From the NCBI RefSeq assembly GCF_024139115.2, contig NC_085140.1, forward strand, positions 231,138,371 to 231,202,370: 64,000 nucleotides of DNA, in the 5' to 3' direction. Positions 23,364-35,109 of this stretch are shown one piece after another. The notes beneath the pieces are model-generated. The model made no database searches and was not told the origin of the DNA. It saw only the letters and a list, made by a program, of their open reading frames with translations. The position numbers were made by a program, and so were the translations under genes. Numbering within the stretch: the stretch's first letter is position 1; every line of letters starts with the position of its first letter. This DNA comes from Armigeres subalbatus (taxonomy: Eukaryota; Arthropoda; Insecta; Diptera; Culicidae).

Positions 23364-24439
23364 CTGATACGGTTGATCAAGGCGACGATGGATCGGGTGT
23401 TGTGCGTAGTTCGAGTTTCAGGGGCATTCTCGAGTCCCTTCGAAACCCGTAGAGGGTTACGGCAAGGTGATGGTCTTTCGTGTCTGCTATTCAACATCGC
23501 TTTGGAGGAGTAATACGAAGGGCAGGGATTGACACGAGTGGTACGATTTTCACGAAGTCCGTCCAGTTATTTGGTTTCGCCGACGACATTGATATCATGG
23601 CACGTAACTTTGAGAGGATGGAGGAAGCCTACATCAGACTGAAAAGCGAAGCTAAACGGATTGGACTAGTCATCAACACGTCGAAGACGAAGTACATGAT
23701 AGGAAGAGGCTCAAGAGAGGTCAATGTGAGCCACCCACCACGAGTTTCTATCGGTGGTGACGAAATCGAGGTGGTTGAAGAATTCGTGTACTTGGGCTCA
23801 CTGGTGACCGCCGATAACGATACCAGCAGAGAAATTCGGAGACGCATAGTGGCTGGAAATCGTACGTACTTTGGACTCCGCAAGACGCTTCGATCGAATA
23901 GAGTTCGCCGCCGTACCAAACTGACTATCTACAAAACGCTTATAAGACCGGTAGTTCTCTACGGACACGAGACCTGGACGATGCTCGTGGAGGACCAACG
24001 CGCACTGGGAGTTTTCGAAAGGAAAGTGTTGCGTACCATCTATGGTGGGTTGCAGATGGCGGACGGTACGTGGAGGAGGCGAATGAACCACGAGTTGCAT
24101 CAGCTGTTGGGAGAACCATCCATCGTTCACACCGCGAAAATCGGAAGACTGCGGTGGGCCGGGCACGTAGCCAGAATGTCGGACAGTAATCCGGTGAAAA
24201 TGGTTCTCGACAACGATCCGACGGGAACAAGAAGGCGAGGTGCACAGCGGGCAAGGTGGATCGATCAGGTGGAGGACGACTTGCGGACCCTCCGCAGACT
24301 GCGTGGTTGGCGAAGTGCAGCCATGAACCGAGCTGAATGGAGAAGTCTTTTATGTGCAGCACAGGCCACTCCTGCCTTAGTCTGATGATAAATAGATAAA
24401 TAGTTATTGAAAACTGCCAAAGCCGTCACTTCCCCTATT

Positions 24440-26505
24440 AAAACTTGAATGCTATTGGATTCTCATACCACCAACACGTCTACCACCACTACCATTTTGT
24501 TCAACTTACGTTACTACAAGATAGATTGGAATCTCTTCTTTCTGTTGGGCACTTTAGTTGACGAAAATAATTTGAATGAAGGGCACAATCGCTATTCCGA
24601 AAACCAAGGTAAAAATCAATTACGCCCATTTGAAAAAAAATCCGTATATGGAAGAGGTGAAAAGCATTTTTCCACGAATCTGAACGCTTGAATTGAACAT
24701 ATTAGCCATGGAAAGCTAGATAGGTTTTCTTTGTGATTGTTTTTGATTTATATTTATTTTTACTGAAACTATTAAAATCATTGACCATTTCGTTTCATTT
24801 TCAGCCAAAATTCTATGGTGACGAAAAACCAGAAAAATAGCCGTAGTGACGCGGAAAAGCAATCCTCCCACAAAAGAAGCCAGATTCGCAAAGAAGTCTC
24901 ACCAATAGTAAATTATAAGTGAATAAAACATAATTTATTCATTATAAAACCCCGCAAGAACAGTCCAGATAAATGTAAAACGAATTTTAAAACTATTCTC
25001 ATTCTACTTTCCTTTATTGCATTACCTTGAAAGCATATATCGAATATATCAACAGCTGATAATTACTTACAGAGAAAACCATTTATTAGTTGAAATATCT
25101 TCGTGAATTAATAAGATAAGATCGACACATTTGTGTTTTATAGTCTACCGTAAACACCTTTTCAAACATTGTAGAGAAAGAATAAATTCTACAGAAACAA
25201 GAACAAACTATTTGGGGTACAAAGTATGTCCTGTGATCCACTTCTCCGAAAAAAAGAATGTAAATGGTATTCAGTTAGATACCACAGTTATTAGAAATCT
25301 ATTTTGAACTGTTATTCGATCACATCGTGGATTGTGGATAGAACGAAGCTTTTCACATCTTTCCGTTTCAGCAGTTTTAGAAAAGTTGAAAATGATTATT
25401 ACTAGATGATAAACGAAAGATCCAAGCATGATACAACAGGTCTACAGAATCGTTATTGTAATATCGGAATTCAGTCGACAACTTGTCTCGACTCGCAATG
25501 AGCCTAGATCTTCAATCAGAATATTATAATTTTTATTTTTATTCCTATGGTAAGTAAATCGGATAAAAGATGTATATGGAATATATTTAAGCTTATCAAT
25601 GAAATATAAAAAATTGCTCACATTTTCAAAACTGATTGTTTTTTTTTCAAATTTCATCTCATCGTAGTCTAGCAAATACTAATAATTAGTTTTCTTCTTC
25701 TTGTAATGAAGGACATACGCCATTTTCCCATATTACGATTGTGACATTGAATATCAAACAAGGTTCTTACTAGGGCCCTATAAGAAAGAATCGCCATGTA
25801 CTATATTTGACAGGTCTCTACGCTCGCTCGGAATGTGCCTTTAATCCATCGGTCGAACTACTTCTATTGACACTCTCACAGGGTCAGTGTATCATTGCGA
25901 CCTGAATGCCACACATCAAGGGGCAACATTCGTGACAATTGAGACGAGACCGCCTTTAACAACGACATGCGGGAATGCCACTACACGATCTCGAGTCCCG
26001 TAACTGTGATTCCCATTCACTGCCCGATACATTCAAATGAGAAACTTCGATATCTATTATTCTCAAATTACCCTCGCATACTTCAACAATTTTCATATTA
26101 ATTTGTCGAGTTAAGTACAAGACACTGAAGACGGCCTTACTGTTGAGTTCTAAATACGCATCTGTAATAGTTACAATCTAGTGGTGGAATTAAAAGGAAT
26201 AGTATTAACTCTTCTTCGAGCTCGTCTTATGCCAAGTGAAGACATTCTGAGAAGCTCTAAATAATGTCCTTTATCAACTTAGGCAAACCACGAACCAGAT
26301 GGCAACAGTGAGTAGCTAATTATTGATTGGCCAACTAACAATTATTCCAATTGATTACTAAGTCGGTGTCCGATGAAATTTTCTCAAGTGTTATGCCTGT
26401 TTGTCTGTGAATTAACAATAGAGGTAATAATAAACTTAGTTTATTATTGTCGGCATAGCACCAACTTAGAATTCGGAAGTCGGGACTTCCGAACCGAACT
26501 TTCTT
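24440..26505. other. AT-rich DNA, no gene recognised
   Basis: No exon with convincing homology. About 25740-26060 is GC-richer and contains a GACAGGTCTCTACGCTCGC block related to the 14171-14314 MITE interior. At 26383-26408 lies a terminus of the ACAGACAAACAGAC family. Confidence 0.4.
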
Positions 26506-26533
26506 CCGAAGTTTTATCTATTTATTTATTTAT

Positions 26534-29500
26534 TCAGACTAAGGCCGAAGTGGCCTGTGCGGTATATAAGAGTCTTCTCCATTCGGCTCGGTCCATGGCT
26601 ACACGTCGCCAACCACGCAGTCTACGGAGGGTCCGCAAGTCATCTTCCACCTGATCGATCCACCTTGCCCGCTGCGCACCTCGCCTTCTTGTGCCCGTCG
26701 GATCGTTGTCGAGAACCATTTTCACCGGGTTACTGTCCGACATTCTGGCTACGTGCCCGGCCCATCGCAGTCGTCCGATTTTCGCGGTGTGAACGATGGA
26801 TGGTTCTCCCAACAGCTGATGCAACTCGTGGTTCATTCGCCTCCTCCACGTACCGTCCGCCATCTGCACCCCACCATAGATGGTACGCAGCACCTTCCTT
26901 TCGAAAACTCCAAGTGCGCGTTGGTCCTCCACGAGCATCGTCCAGCCCAAGTAACAATTAAGGTTGTATCAGAGTTTTATAGCGTTTTTCAAAACCTAAT
27001 CTCAAAACCTTCCATGCAGTCCTCGCAGTTTCCACAACCTCCTGTAGATTTCTATAAAACCATGTTACAGCCAGTTGGCCCAGTTTTATTGCAATCATTA
27101 AAACCTAATATGCGTTCCAGTTCAGAACCAACGGTTTTATAATATACTTCAAGTCTCACATAAAACATGCAACATAAAACCTCCTCTAGACTTGGTGGTT
27201 TTGAGAACCACTATATAACCATGATACAACCACTTCATGACTATGATACAACAACAAATAAGCCGATAATGAAACAGTTGTCAACTCTCAAGTTGATTAT
27301 TTGTTTATTGTTTGTACTCGAAAAAAATATTCTTTTCTTCCTGCAATACATGGATTACATGTCAACAACAAAAATAAAAGAATTATTATCAGCCAGTTCA
27401 ATAAAAGTTCATATCTGGCTTTGAGTGTTCTATGCATGTTTGAAGGCATGCCAGGGATTTTTCATGGTGAAACCATGATAAATAATCAGTATTTATACAA
27501 TGCGCTTCGCTAATTTGTTATTATTTATAATTTTTCATGTTTAATCAATTGCCTTAGTTAATTGCTTTAAAAATAATTTCAATGAATAACCACTTTGGTT
27601 GATCAAATAATCAAAGCATTGTTCCTAAAACTTATTAGAATGTCCAATTTTACCGTTTAAAAGGTGAAACAGAAATTTGTATGATATTTCGATTATGAAA
27701 TTATTTATTTTTTTCATATCGGCGACATTTTTTCGAATAAAACTTTGATTGCATAAAAAATGCCTCTATATAACCATCACTCCTGAACTGGCCCTATCTG
27801 GGCATTTCAAACACTTAGAGGCTTTATCTTGGCCTTTTTCAAGACCATGTTACGACTAGCAAGTTTTATCTTGGTCAAACCTAAAGCTTGGTAGTTTTAT
27901 ATATAATGACAACATGACAATGTAGACAGATATAAAAAAATGATAAACAAACTTTTTCTGCCCTCGGCATCGAATGCAAGTACTTTTAAAAATTAGTATT
28001 TCAATTAAAAAGCATATAGTGGCAATTGTTAAATGGTATATTTTGTACCATAAAAGTGTTTTACTCGTGTTAAATTGGCAAAGCATGTATGGATTAAATA
28101 CATATTTTCATACCCCTCATGAGCAAATGCTGTTTGAACAGTTTTTGCAACGACTTGAATATATAAGGGAACTGCTCCTGGATTTCAACTCATGGCTCCG
28201 ATGTTCATCCCATTGAAAGCAGAGCAATGGAAAGGTATTTGATTTGTGATTTTTTTCAGCAGGAGTTCGCATGTTGACAAAAAGAAGCGAAGAAATTGGT
28301 GCCGTATTTATTTACTTCCCGATAAGATGAATGTATTTTCAGTGTGTGAGATGGAGATCGGAACAGTTCCCCTACATAATTCACGACATAGAAAAAACTG
28401 CTAATGTTTTTTTTTTCATTTTCGACTGAAAGCAAAATGAAAAACTTCCGTGGGTCAAACAATTTGTGCTAAAAATTTAGTTTCTATCCATAGTTGTAGT
28501 TTCAAGCTTCGTATTCCTATGCAGGTCTTCTTCAGGAGTAAAGGTTTTATGTGGGTTTTATACAGGACTCTACGAAGCTTGGCAGCTTTTATAAGTCTTG
28601 ATCAAAACCAACATATAACTTAACTGCTGGCTTTATGTAAGTTCCATTTTTTAGCTCTGAGGAGGAACACAGGAGCATTATAAAACCTAAAGAGTTGTGG
28701 TTTTATGTTGGAATTCAAAACGTAGTTCTCAAGTACACTTGCGGATCTAATTAAATGACAACTGAATAAAACCAAAATAAAACTTTAAGCATTTCTACAT
28801 GCCGTAATAAAACCTCTATAAAACTAGCATAAATCTTCGAAGCATTGAGATTGTTACTTGGGAGGTCTCGTGTCCGTAGAGGACTACCGGTCTAATTAGA
28901 GTTTTGTAGATTGTCAGTTTGGTACGGCGGCGAACTCTATTCGATCGGAGCGTCTTGCGGAGTCCAAAGTACGTACGATTTCCAGCCACTATGCGTCTCC
29001 GAATTTCTCTGCTGGTGTCATTTTCGGCAGTCACAAGTGAGCCCAAGTACACAAATTCTTCTACTACCTCGATTTCGTAACCACCGATGCAAACTCGCGG
29101 TGGGTGGCTCACATTGTCTTCTCTTGAACCTCTTCCTATCATGTACTTCGTCTTCGACGTGTTGATGACTAGTCCGATCCGCTTAGCTTCCCTCTTCAGT
29201 CTGATGTAGGCTTCCTCCATCTTCTCAAAGTTACGTGCCATAATATCTATGTCGTCGGCGAAACCAAATAGCTGGACGGACTTATTGAAAATTGTACCAC
29301 TCGTGTTAATCCCTGCTCTTCGTATTACCCTTCCAAAGCTATGTTGAATAGCAAACACGAAAGACCATCACCTTGCCGTAACCCTCTGCGGGTTTCGAAG
29401 GGACTCGAGAATGCCCTGAAACTCGAACTACGCACATCACCCGATCCATCGTCGCTTTGATCAACCGTGTCAGTTTATCCGGAAAACCGTGTTCGTGCAT

Positions 29501-31539
29501 TAGCTGCCATAGCTGGTCCCGATCGATTGTATCATATGCGGCTTTGAAGTCGATGAATAGATGATGTGTGGGCACGTTGTATTCGCGGCATTTCTGCAGT
29601 ACTTGGCGAACGGCAAACACCTGGTCCGTGGTGGAGCGTTCGCCCATAAAACCCGCCTGGTACTGCCCCACGAACTCCCTTGCAGTTGGTGCTAGTCGAC
29701 GGCATAAAATTTGGGAGAGTACCTTGTAGGCGGCGTTCAGCAATGTGATTGCGCGGTAGTTGCTACAATCCAACTTATCGCCCTTTTTGTAGATGGGACA
29801 CACGACACCTTCCATCCACTCCTGCGGCAAAACTTCCTCCTCCCAAATCTTGGTAATGACCCAGTGCAGCGCTCTAGCCAGTGCCTCACCACCGTGTTTA
29901 AATAGCTCTCCTGGTAGTTGGTCAACCCCAGGGGCTTTGTTGTTCTTGAGTCGGCCAATCTCCTCCTGGATTTCCTGGAGATCCGGAGCCGGTAGAATTA
30001 TGTCCTGCGCGCGTTCTCCCAGGTCCATCACCATACCGCCATCTTCGTCTGCCACATCGCCATTCTGGTGTTCTTCGTAGTGCTGCCGCCACCTTTGGAT
30101 CACCTCACGCTCGTTCGTAAGAAGGTTCCCGTTTATGTCCTTACACATATCGGGCTGTGGCACGTGGCCCTTACGTGAACGGTTTAACTTCTCATAGAAC
30201 TTTCGTGTGTTATTAGCGCGGTACAGTTGCTCCGTTTCTTCACGGTCTCGATCTTCCTGCTGGCGCTTTTTCCTCCGGAAAATCGAGTTTTGTCTATTCC
30301 GCGCCTGTTTATATCGTGCCTCGTTCGCCCTCGTGCGGTGTTGTAGCAATCTCGTCCATGCTGCATTCTTCTCTTCCACTAACTGCTCACATTCGTCGTC
30401 ATACCAGTCGTTTCTCTGATCCGGGGGCACCGTGCCAAGTACAGCGGTTGCGGTGCTACCAATGGCGGATCGAATATCTCTCCAGCCATCTTCAAGAGAC
30501 GCTGCGCCTAGCTGCTCTTCCGTTGGAAGTGCCACTTCCAGCTGCTGCGCGTATTCTTGGGCTAGTCTACCGTCTTGTAGCCGCCCAATGTTAAGCCGCG
30601 GCGTCTGACTTCGACGCGTGTTGTACACCGTCGAGAGTTTTGAGCGCAGGCATACTGCAACGAGGTAGTGGTCGGATTAAATATTCGCACTGCGGTAAGT
30701 GCGGACGTTCGTGATGTCGGAGAAGAATTTACCGTCGATTAGAACGTGGTCTATTTGGTTTTCCGTTTCTTGGTTAGGTGATCTCCATGTGGCCTTGTGG
30801 ATATTTTTGCGGGGAAAGAAGGTGCTTCGGACTACCATTCCGCGGGAGGCTGCGAAGTTTATGCATCGTTGGCCGTTGTCATTCGATACGGTGTGCAGAC
30901 TATCCGGTCCGATGACCGGTCTATACATTTCCTCCCTTCCTACCTGTGCGTTCATGTCACCGATGACGATTTTGACGTCCCGCAGTGGGCATCCATCGTA
31001 TGTCTGCTCCAGCTGTGCGTAGAACGCTTCTTTCTCGTCGTCGGGTCTTCCTTCATGTGGGCAGTGCACGTTGATGATGCTATAGTTGAAGAAACGGCCT
31101 TTAATCCTCAGCTTGCACATCCTTGCGTTGATTGGCTGCCACCCAATCACGCGTTGGCGCATCTTACCCAGCACTATGAAGCCGGTTCCCAGCTCGTTGG
31201 TGGTGCCACAGCTTTGGTAGAAGGTAGCCGCTCGATGCCCGCTTTTCCACACTTTCTGTCCTGTCCAGCAAATCTCCTGCAGCGCCACGACGTCGAAGTT
31301 GCGGGGATGTAATTCATCGTAGATCATCCTGTCGCAACCTGCGAAACCTAGCGACTTGCAATTCCATGTTCCAAGCTTCCAATCGTGATCCTGTATTCGT
31401 CGCCTAGGTCTTTGCCGATTATATCGAGTCGCATTATCTCTTATATTGTTTGTAATGATTGGTTTTCTAGGCGGCTTATTGGGCCTGCGCAAACCTCCTG
31501 TCTCGTCGGAGGGCCGTCGTGTCAGGGCTGTTTAGCGTC
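26534..31539 (-). pseudogene. Endonuclease-reverse transcriptase ORF of RTE-like copy 2
   Basis: The open frame follows a TAA near 31540; no ATG precedes the first conserved block, so initiation is unclear. Endonuclease motifs run from DHDWKLGTWNCKSLGF to IDHVLIDGKFFSD. One nonsense change (...RTYRSANI* near 30677, where copy 1 has NIESDHY) separates it from a 429-codon block carrying RT motifs NKAPGVDQLPGEL, FIDFKAAYDTIDR. A frameshift near 29390 is followed by FADDIDIMARNFE (about 29270) and VYLGSLVTAENDTSREIRRR. The frame then breaks at HET|S at 28864 because of the DNA element and resumes at 26945 (WTMLVEDQRALGVFERKVL) to a stop at 26534 (ATSALV*). Fewer lesions than copy 1 but still dead. 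Confidence 0.85.
26946..28862. mobile_element. 1.9-kb DNA element, ends CCCAAGTAACAAT
   Basis: Perfect 13-bp inverted termini CCCAAGTAACAAT (26946) and ATTGTTACTTGGG (to 28862); AG flanks both sides, consistent with a 2-bp duplication, confirmed because removal restores the LINE sequence ACGAGACCTGGACGATG. Both ends are crowded with ATAAAACC / GGTTTTAT motifs, likely protein-binding repeats. No transposase frame seen; superfamily unassigned. Confidence 0.8.
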
Positions 31540-31759
31540 CCACCTAACACCAGGACTTGGGCTTGTGCGCTTTGAGCGGCACACGGTCGCTTTGGTGGAG
31601 CCTACTTGCGGATACATGCAGCTTTTTATAGAGGTTTAACAGGGCCCACTGTCAAACCCCACCACATCCTAGGCAAGCCCCACAACTCGCAGATGGCCTG
31701 GGGAGGGATCGTCAAGCCCTTGGACATAGTCCCTGCTGCCCGCCCGAAGTTTTATCTGT

Positions 31760-32110
31760 CAAACTAATTGATGCGTTGCTTAGCCCATCTTTAGGCGCAT
31801 CCAGCGCACTGCTTCCGAAGTTGGGAAAATTGCCTGTATCTGGAGAAAAATCCAACTTCGGTATAAAAAGCTTTCTAACTTTATTTCGGATAGACAATAC
31901 CTCTATTGAATTAACTAATTGAATTAATTCCTACCCGGAAAAAATAAAGAACCTAAAAAAAGTTTAAAGAGCTCAACTTTGACGAAGTTCAAATTTTTAA
32001 CTCATTTTTAGGTAGTTTTCTTACTCTCTCTTATGAATGATTTTATAAACAGCTGCATCGACCCAACGTGTGCTGTTATTTTTGGCTTCTTCCACGCAAG
32101 GGTGGATTTG
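31760..32110. other. Repeat fragments, no gene
   Basis: Contains a decayed piece of family P (GCGCACTGCTTCCGAAGTTG at about 31805). Otherwise AT-rich with nothing recognised. Confidence 0.4.
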
Positions 32111-32117
32111 AGTGAAA

Positions 32118-32235
32118 AGCCCCAAACGCAATTCAACGGAACGGCGACGGAAACGGAAAATTTGACAGTTAGCCCATATATTTTCTGTCAAATTTGCCGT
32201 TTCCGTCGCCGTTCCGTTGTATTGCGTTTGGGGCT
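32118..32235. mobile_element. Compact hairpin MITE, 118 bp
   Basis: Arms of about 50 bp, AGCCCCAAACGCAATTCAAC...GGAAAATTTGACAG and the inverse, around a 16-nt loop; one mismatch region. AAA flanks both ends (possible 3-bp duplication). Confidence 0.8.
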
Positions 32236-32326
32236 AAAGGAACCATAAAGTGAATTGTTTCGCGGTTCCGTGAACGGTAATACTGGAATACATATTTTAA
32301 GAGTACTTTTCAATCACTTCTGAGAA

Positions 32327-32577
32327 TATTATGCATCCCAAGATAAACACTCAGATCGTGATCATCTCAATCAACCTCCGTTGAATTGCGCCGGAGCGCG
32401 CCCATTTACTTTACACACGGCGGCTATTCAGCTATGGCAACCCCATTCGGCGGCTTATTAAATTTAACAGTTCAGACTCGCACCCTTTGTAAAAGCTTAT
32501 GGGCGCGCTGCTGCGCAATCTTTGCTTGCGCGTTACCACCGCGAAGAACTGAGCGTTTGAGAAGAGCGCGACAATAT
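32327..32577. repeat. Repeat Q, copy 1 (about 250 bp)
   Basis: Starts TATTATGCATCCCAAGATAA, contains GAATTGCGCCGGAGCGCGCC and GCTTATGGGCGCGCTGCTGC, ends GAAGAGCGCGACAATAT. Near-identical copies at 34695-35108 (interrupted) and 35813-36065. GC- and CpG-rich; no inverted termini seen, no ORF homology. Confidence 0.75.
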
Positions 32578-32613
32578 TGCCTACGTCAGATTATGCGAAC
32601 TTCTAGTTATTAG

Positions 32614-32866
32614 CACAGACAAACAGACATAACACTCGTCAAATTTCCATCGTTCACTGATTTACTGTTCAATTCAAAAAATCATTAGTTGGCCAATCGA
32701 TCAATCGTGGCGCGCGCATCGTTTTTCCTCGAGTTTGACGTTTGCTCACTACCGCCATCTAGTTTGTGATTTGCCCAACTAACTGAAATCAACAGATGTC
32801 GTTAGTGTTTGAACGACGATGAATTTGATGAGTAAATGTTCAATGTGTTATGTCTGTTTGTCTGTG
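32614..32866. mobile_element. Complete element of the ACAGACAAACAGAC family
   Basis: Perfect inverted ends CACAGACAAACAGACATAAC (32614) and GTTATGTCTGTTTGTCTGTG (to 32866), flanked by TTATTAG duplicated (32607-32613 and 32867-32873). 253 bp, no coding. A 7-8-bp duplication and CA-start are hAT-like. Confidence 0.8.
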
Positions 32867-32879
32867 TTATTAGCATGGG

Positions 32880-33590
32880 AGTAGTTTTCACGCTTTTCAT
32901 GGTATGCGGATGAAATTCAAAAATGCGTAAAAAGAAGTGTATCATAGTTGCAATCAGTTAGTTGTTTGAAAATGTTGTATGTGACGTGTGTGATACTGAC
33001 GGTTTGGCTTATCAAAGAGGTATGTAATGTTAATATTATCATATTCTATTAAAATCTAATAAAAGAATCTTTGTTGTCCTTCTGGATTAGGAATTGTGAG
33101 CTCAGCACAACCCGCATAGTTCTGGACTATTTCATTACTGTATCCTACCTATATAATTAAAAACCATTCCAAACAATACTTGTACAACAGTACGAAACAT
33201 CTATCGCAACAATACGCCTACACTACCCCAGATTGTTTCAACAATACGATAAATGGTATTTCACTAATTTACAATATGTGGAAAGGGCGGTTAAGTTATG
33301 TTACTATAAAAAATCGGTCATTTTAACACAACAGAGTCAATGAAAATCTCACCCACCGTATGCACTTGCCATAATAAACACTCTCGATGTACTCAGTGAC
33401 TCCGGTTGCCTCTCACTAATACAATCGAACACTGCTGTCATTTCGCGAAAAGCACGTGCTTTTGTTTTGAGCGGGAAAATTCTGCCTATCTTTTAACATG
33501 GCGGCTATCTGGACGTGGACGTTTACCTTCGCAGTCGAGCCTGCGAGTGTAAGACCGCCGCAACATTCTAGAAAAAGATAAGCGCGACAA
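32880..33590. other. No gene recognised
   Basis: AT-rich; the GC-richer stretch 33490-33590 includes AACATGGCGGCTATCTGGAC and AGATAAGCGCGACAATA, the last shared with the end of repeat Q. Confidence 0.4.
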
Positions 33591-33591
33591 T

Positions 33592-33795
33592 ACACAGGAT
33601 TTTGTTTTTACACGATTTTTTTTCGCTCGTATTTTTGATCGTGTGACTTCAATTTGCCACCAAACTCTTCGCAACATGTTTCAAAAAATCCGGAATAAAT
33701 CAAAGAAAAATCTCATGGTAATTAATATACGTTAATCATTTAGGATGAGTGGAAAATTGAGAAAATGTTAATCGCGTAAAAACAAAATCCAGTGT
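33592..33795. mobile_element. MITE, same family as 16413-16615
   Basis: Ends ACACAGGATTTTGTTTTTAC and (complement) ACACTGGATTTTGTTTTTAC, about 26 bp, interior shared in inverse orientation with 16413-16615 (TTTGCCACCAAACTC, CGCAACATGTTTCAAAAAAT). Confidence 0.7.
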
Positions 33796-33799
33796 AAAT

Positions 33800-34320
33800 A
33801 TACAAAATATACAAAATAATATACAAAATGCTTTTTAAACGTCTTAGCCATCCGATGTTGAAATTAGTTGATCGACAAATGCTTTTCACTTATCCATCAT
33901 CGCCATAATGAACAAAATATTTTTCCTCAATATTAACTCTTATGCTAATCATAAGTTACACGGATACAAATTTCATCCTTTTGCTTCAAAAATATTTATA
34001 CATGTTTATTTCCAAAATGGTAATATGTTTGAATCAAACATATTTATTTTTAAAACTAAATAAAATCCCTGTTCGTTTTATACATACACTAGTGGGCAGC
34101 TCCTCGCTCGCTAAGTAATTACTCAAGTTCGGATCGGATCCGATCAAAAGTCAGCAGAAGACCAGGAGCAAGAGCAGAAATATATGTTTTCTTGCTTCCA
34201 AATTGATGATAAGGATGTTTTTCAGGTACAGGTAAATGAAATATGAACGTTTGAAATTGTGAAATCTGGTAGTCAAATGCTACCAGAAAATGAAAATTGG
34301 TATAGAATTGATAAGAGATG
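33800..34320. other. No feature recognised
   Basis: AT-rich, no convincing exon or repeat boundary. Confidence 0.4.
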
Positions 34321-34591
34321 TACAGTAGCCGTTCGATAACTGCAAAATGTTTACTTTTCAGTTAACGAATGCCGTTCGATAACTGCAATGCATTCTAAAC
34401 GTCAAAAGGTTGTCAATCGACGTCAGATGCAATCAAAGTGCATCTAAATGTGCAGCGCAATGCAGCTGTCATTGAGTCTGACATCAGTTTGAAGTTTAGC
34501 GGTCCGATAACTGCAAAACTGTTGCAACTATCGAATTGCAGTTAAAAAGCATTGCAGTTAAATGACTTGCAGTTATCGAACGTCTACTGTA
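34321..34591. mobile_element. Family M MITE (copy 3)
   Basis: Inverted relative to copy 1: TACAGTAGCCGTTCGATAAC to GTTATCGAACGTCTACTGTA. Almost identical to 17849-18119 over its full length. Confidence 0.85.
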
Positions 34592-34594
34592 CTA

Positions 34595-34694
34595 TACAGC
34601 GCACCACTTCCGAAATTAGGTTTAACGTGTGGATTATGAGGAAAAATCCCATTTTGATAGCGACTATAATTCGGTTTTCTACTGAATTTATATT
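34595..34694. repeat. Family P MITE, half copy
   Basis: One arm only (GCGCACCACTTCCGAAATTAGG to TTTTCTACTGAATTTATA); the other arm is absent and repeat Q abuts it. Confidence 0.6.
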
Positions 34695-35108
34695 TATTAT
34701 GCATCCCATGATAAGGGTTCATTCACAAATTACATAACGCTAAAATTGACCATTTTCAACCCCCACCCACCCCCTCGTAACGTTTTTTGTATGGAATGGT
34801 TCTAAAATTTGTATGGGCCGTAACGCTCGGACAGACACCCTCCCACCCCCAAAAACGTTATGTAATTGTGAATGGGCCCTAAACACTCGGATCATGATCA
34901 TCTCAATCAGCCTCCGTTGAATCGCGCCGAAGTGCGCCCATTTACTTTACACACGGCGGCTATTCAACTATGGCAACTCCATTCGGCGGCTTATAAAATC
35001 CTAACAGCCCAGACTCGCACCCTGTGGAAAAGCTTATGAGCGCGCTGCTGCGCAATCTTTGCTTGCGCGTTACCACCGCGAAGATCTAAGCGAAGAGCGC
35101 GACAATAA
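34695..35108. repeat. Repeat Q, copy 2, interrupted
   Basis: TATTATGCATCCCATGATAA, then a MITE (34715-34879), then AAACACTCGGATCATGATCA and the remainder of repeat Q to GACAATA. Diverged slightly from copies 1 and 3, which are closer to each other. Confidence 0.75.
34715..34879. mobile_element. TAA-flanked MITE in repeat Q
   Basis: Inverted ends GGGTTCATTCACAAATTACA and (complement) GGGCCCATTCACAATTACAT, flanked by TAA (34712-34714, 34880-34882), a PIF/Harbinger-like 3-bp duplication. 165 bp. Confidence 0.8.
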
Positions 35109-35109
35109 T

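Larger units (their letters stand above)
20779..24385 (+). pseudogene. Endonuclease-reverse transcriptase ORF of RTE-like copy 1
   Basis: APE-type endonuclease first: LGTWNCKSLGF, VVALQEICWTG, FYQSCGTTNELGTGF, NVHCPHEG, VIGDMNAQVG, and IDHVLIDGKFFSD with ESDHYLV. Reverse transcriptase follows: NKAPGVDQLPGEL, WMEGVVCPIYKKGDKLDCSN, GFMGERSTTDQVFA, FIDFKAAYDTIDR, LRQGDGLSCLLFNIA and the catalytic FADDIDIMA at about 23576. The C-terminal part has EEFVYLGSLVTADND, RPVVLYGHETWT, RLRWAGHVARMS. It is dead: frameshifts near 21175 and near 21462, a stop TAG at 21896 (QLV*), and a 557-bp MITE in the RT thumb. The protein family is endonuclease-RT of RTE-type LINEs that copy themselves by target-primed reverse transcription. 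Confidence 0.85.
20531..24400 (+). mobile_element. Full-length RTE-like LINE, copy 1
   Basis: Flanked by a perfect 12-bp duplication TAGTTATTGAAA (20519-20530 and 24401-24412). The 5' end begins CGGGGGCAGCAGGGAC; the 3' end is a short ATAA/TAAA-type tail rather than poly(A), as expected for the RTE clade. It has a leader of about 250 bp, an endonuclease, a reverse transcriptase and a C-terminal CHxxH-less domain with GHVARM. A hAT-type MITE is inserted at 22807-23363. Confidence 0.85.
20387..24437. mobile_element. TA-type MITE, split by a LINE
   Basis: Left end TAGGGGAAATGACGGCTTTG (20387), right end complement TAGGGGAAGTGACGGCTTTG (to 24437), TA at the edges. Without the LINE (20531-24412) the element is only about 170 bp. 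Confidence 0.75.
26521..31743 (-). mobile_element. Full-length RTE-like LINE, copy 2, inverted and split
   Basis: Flanked by the 14-bp duplication CCGAAGTTTTATCT (26507-26520 and 31744-31757). Minus-strand 5' end at 31743 reads GCGGGCAGCAGGGAC, matching copy 1; the 3' end at 26521 is a TAAATAAATA tail. Split by a DNA element at 26946-28862. Very similar to copy 1 throughout, so the family was active recently. Confidence 0.85.

Noticed and set aside
30797..31312. 171-codon plus-strand frame and several other long frames opposite the RTE-like ORFs
   Set aside because: They are antisense shadows of the endonuclease-RT frame and carry no motif of their own.
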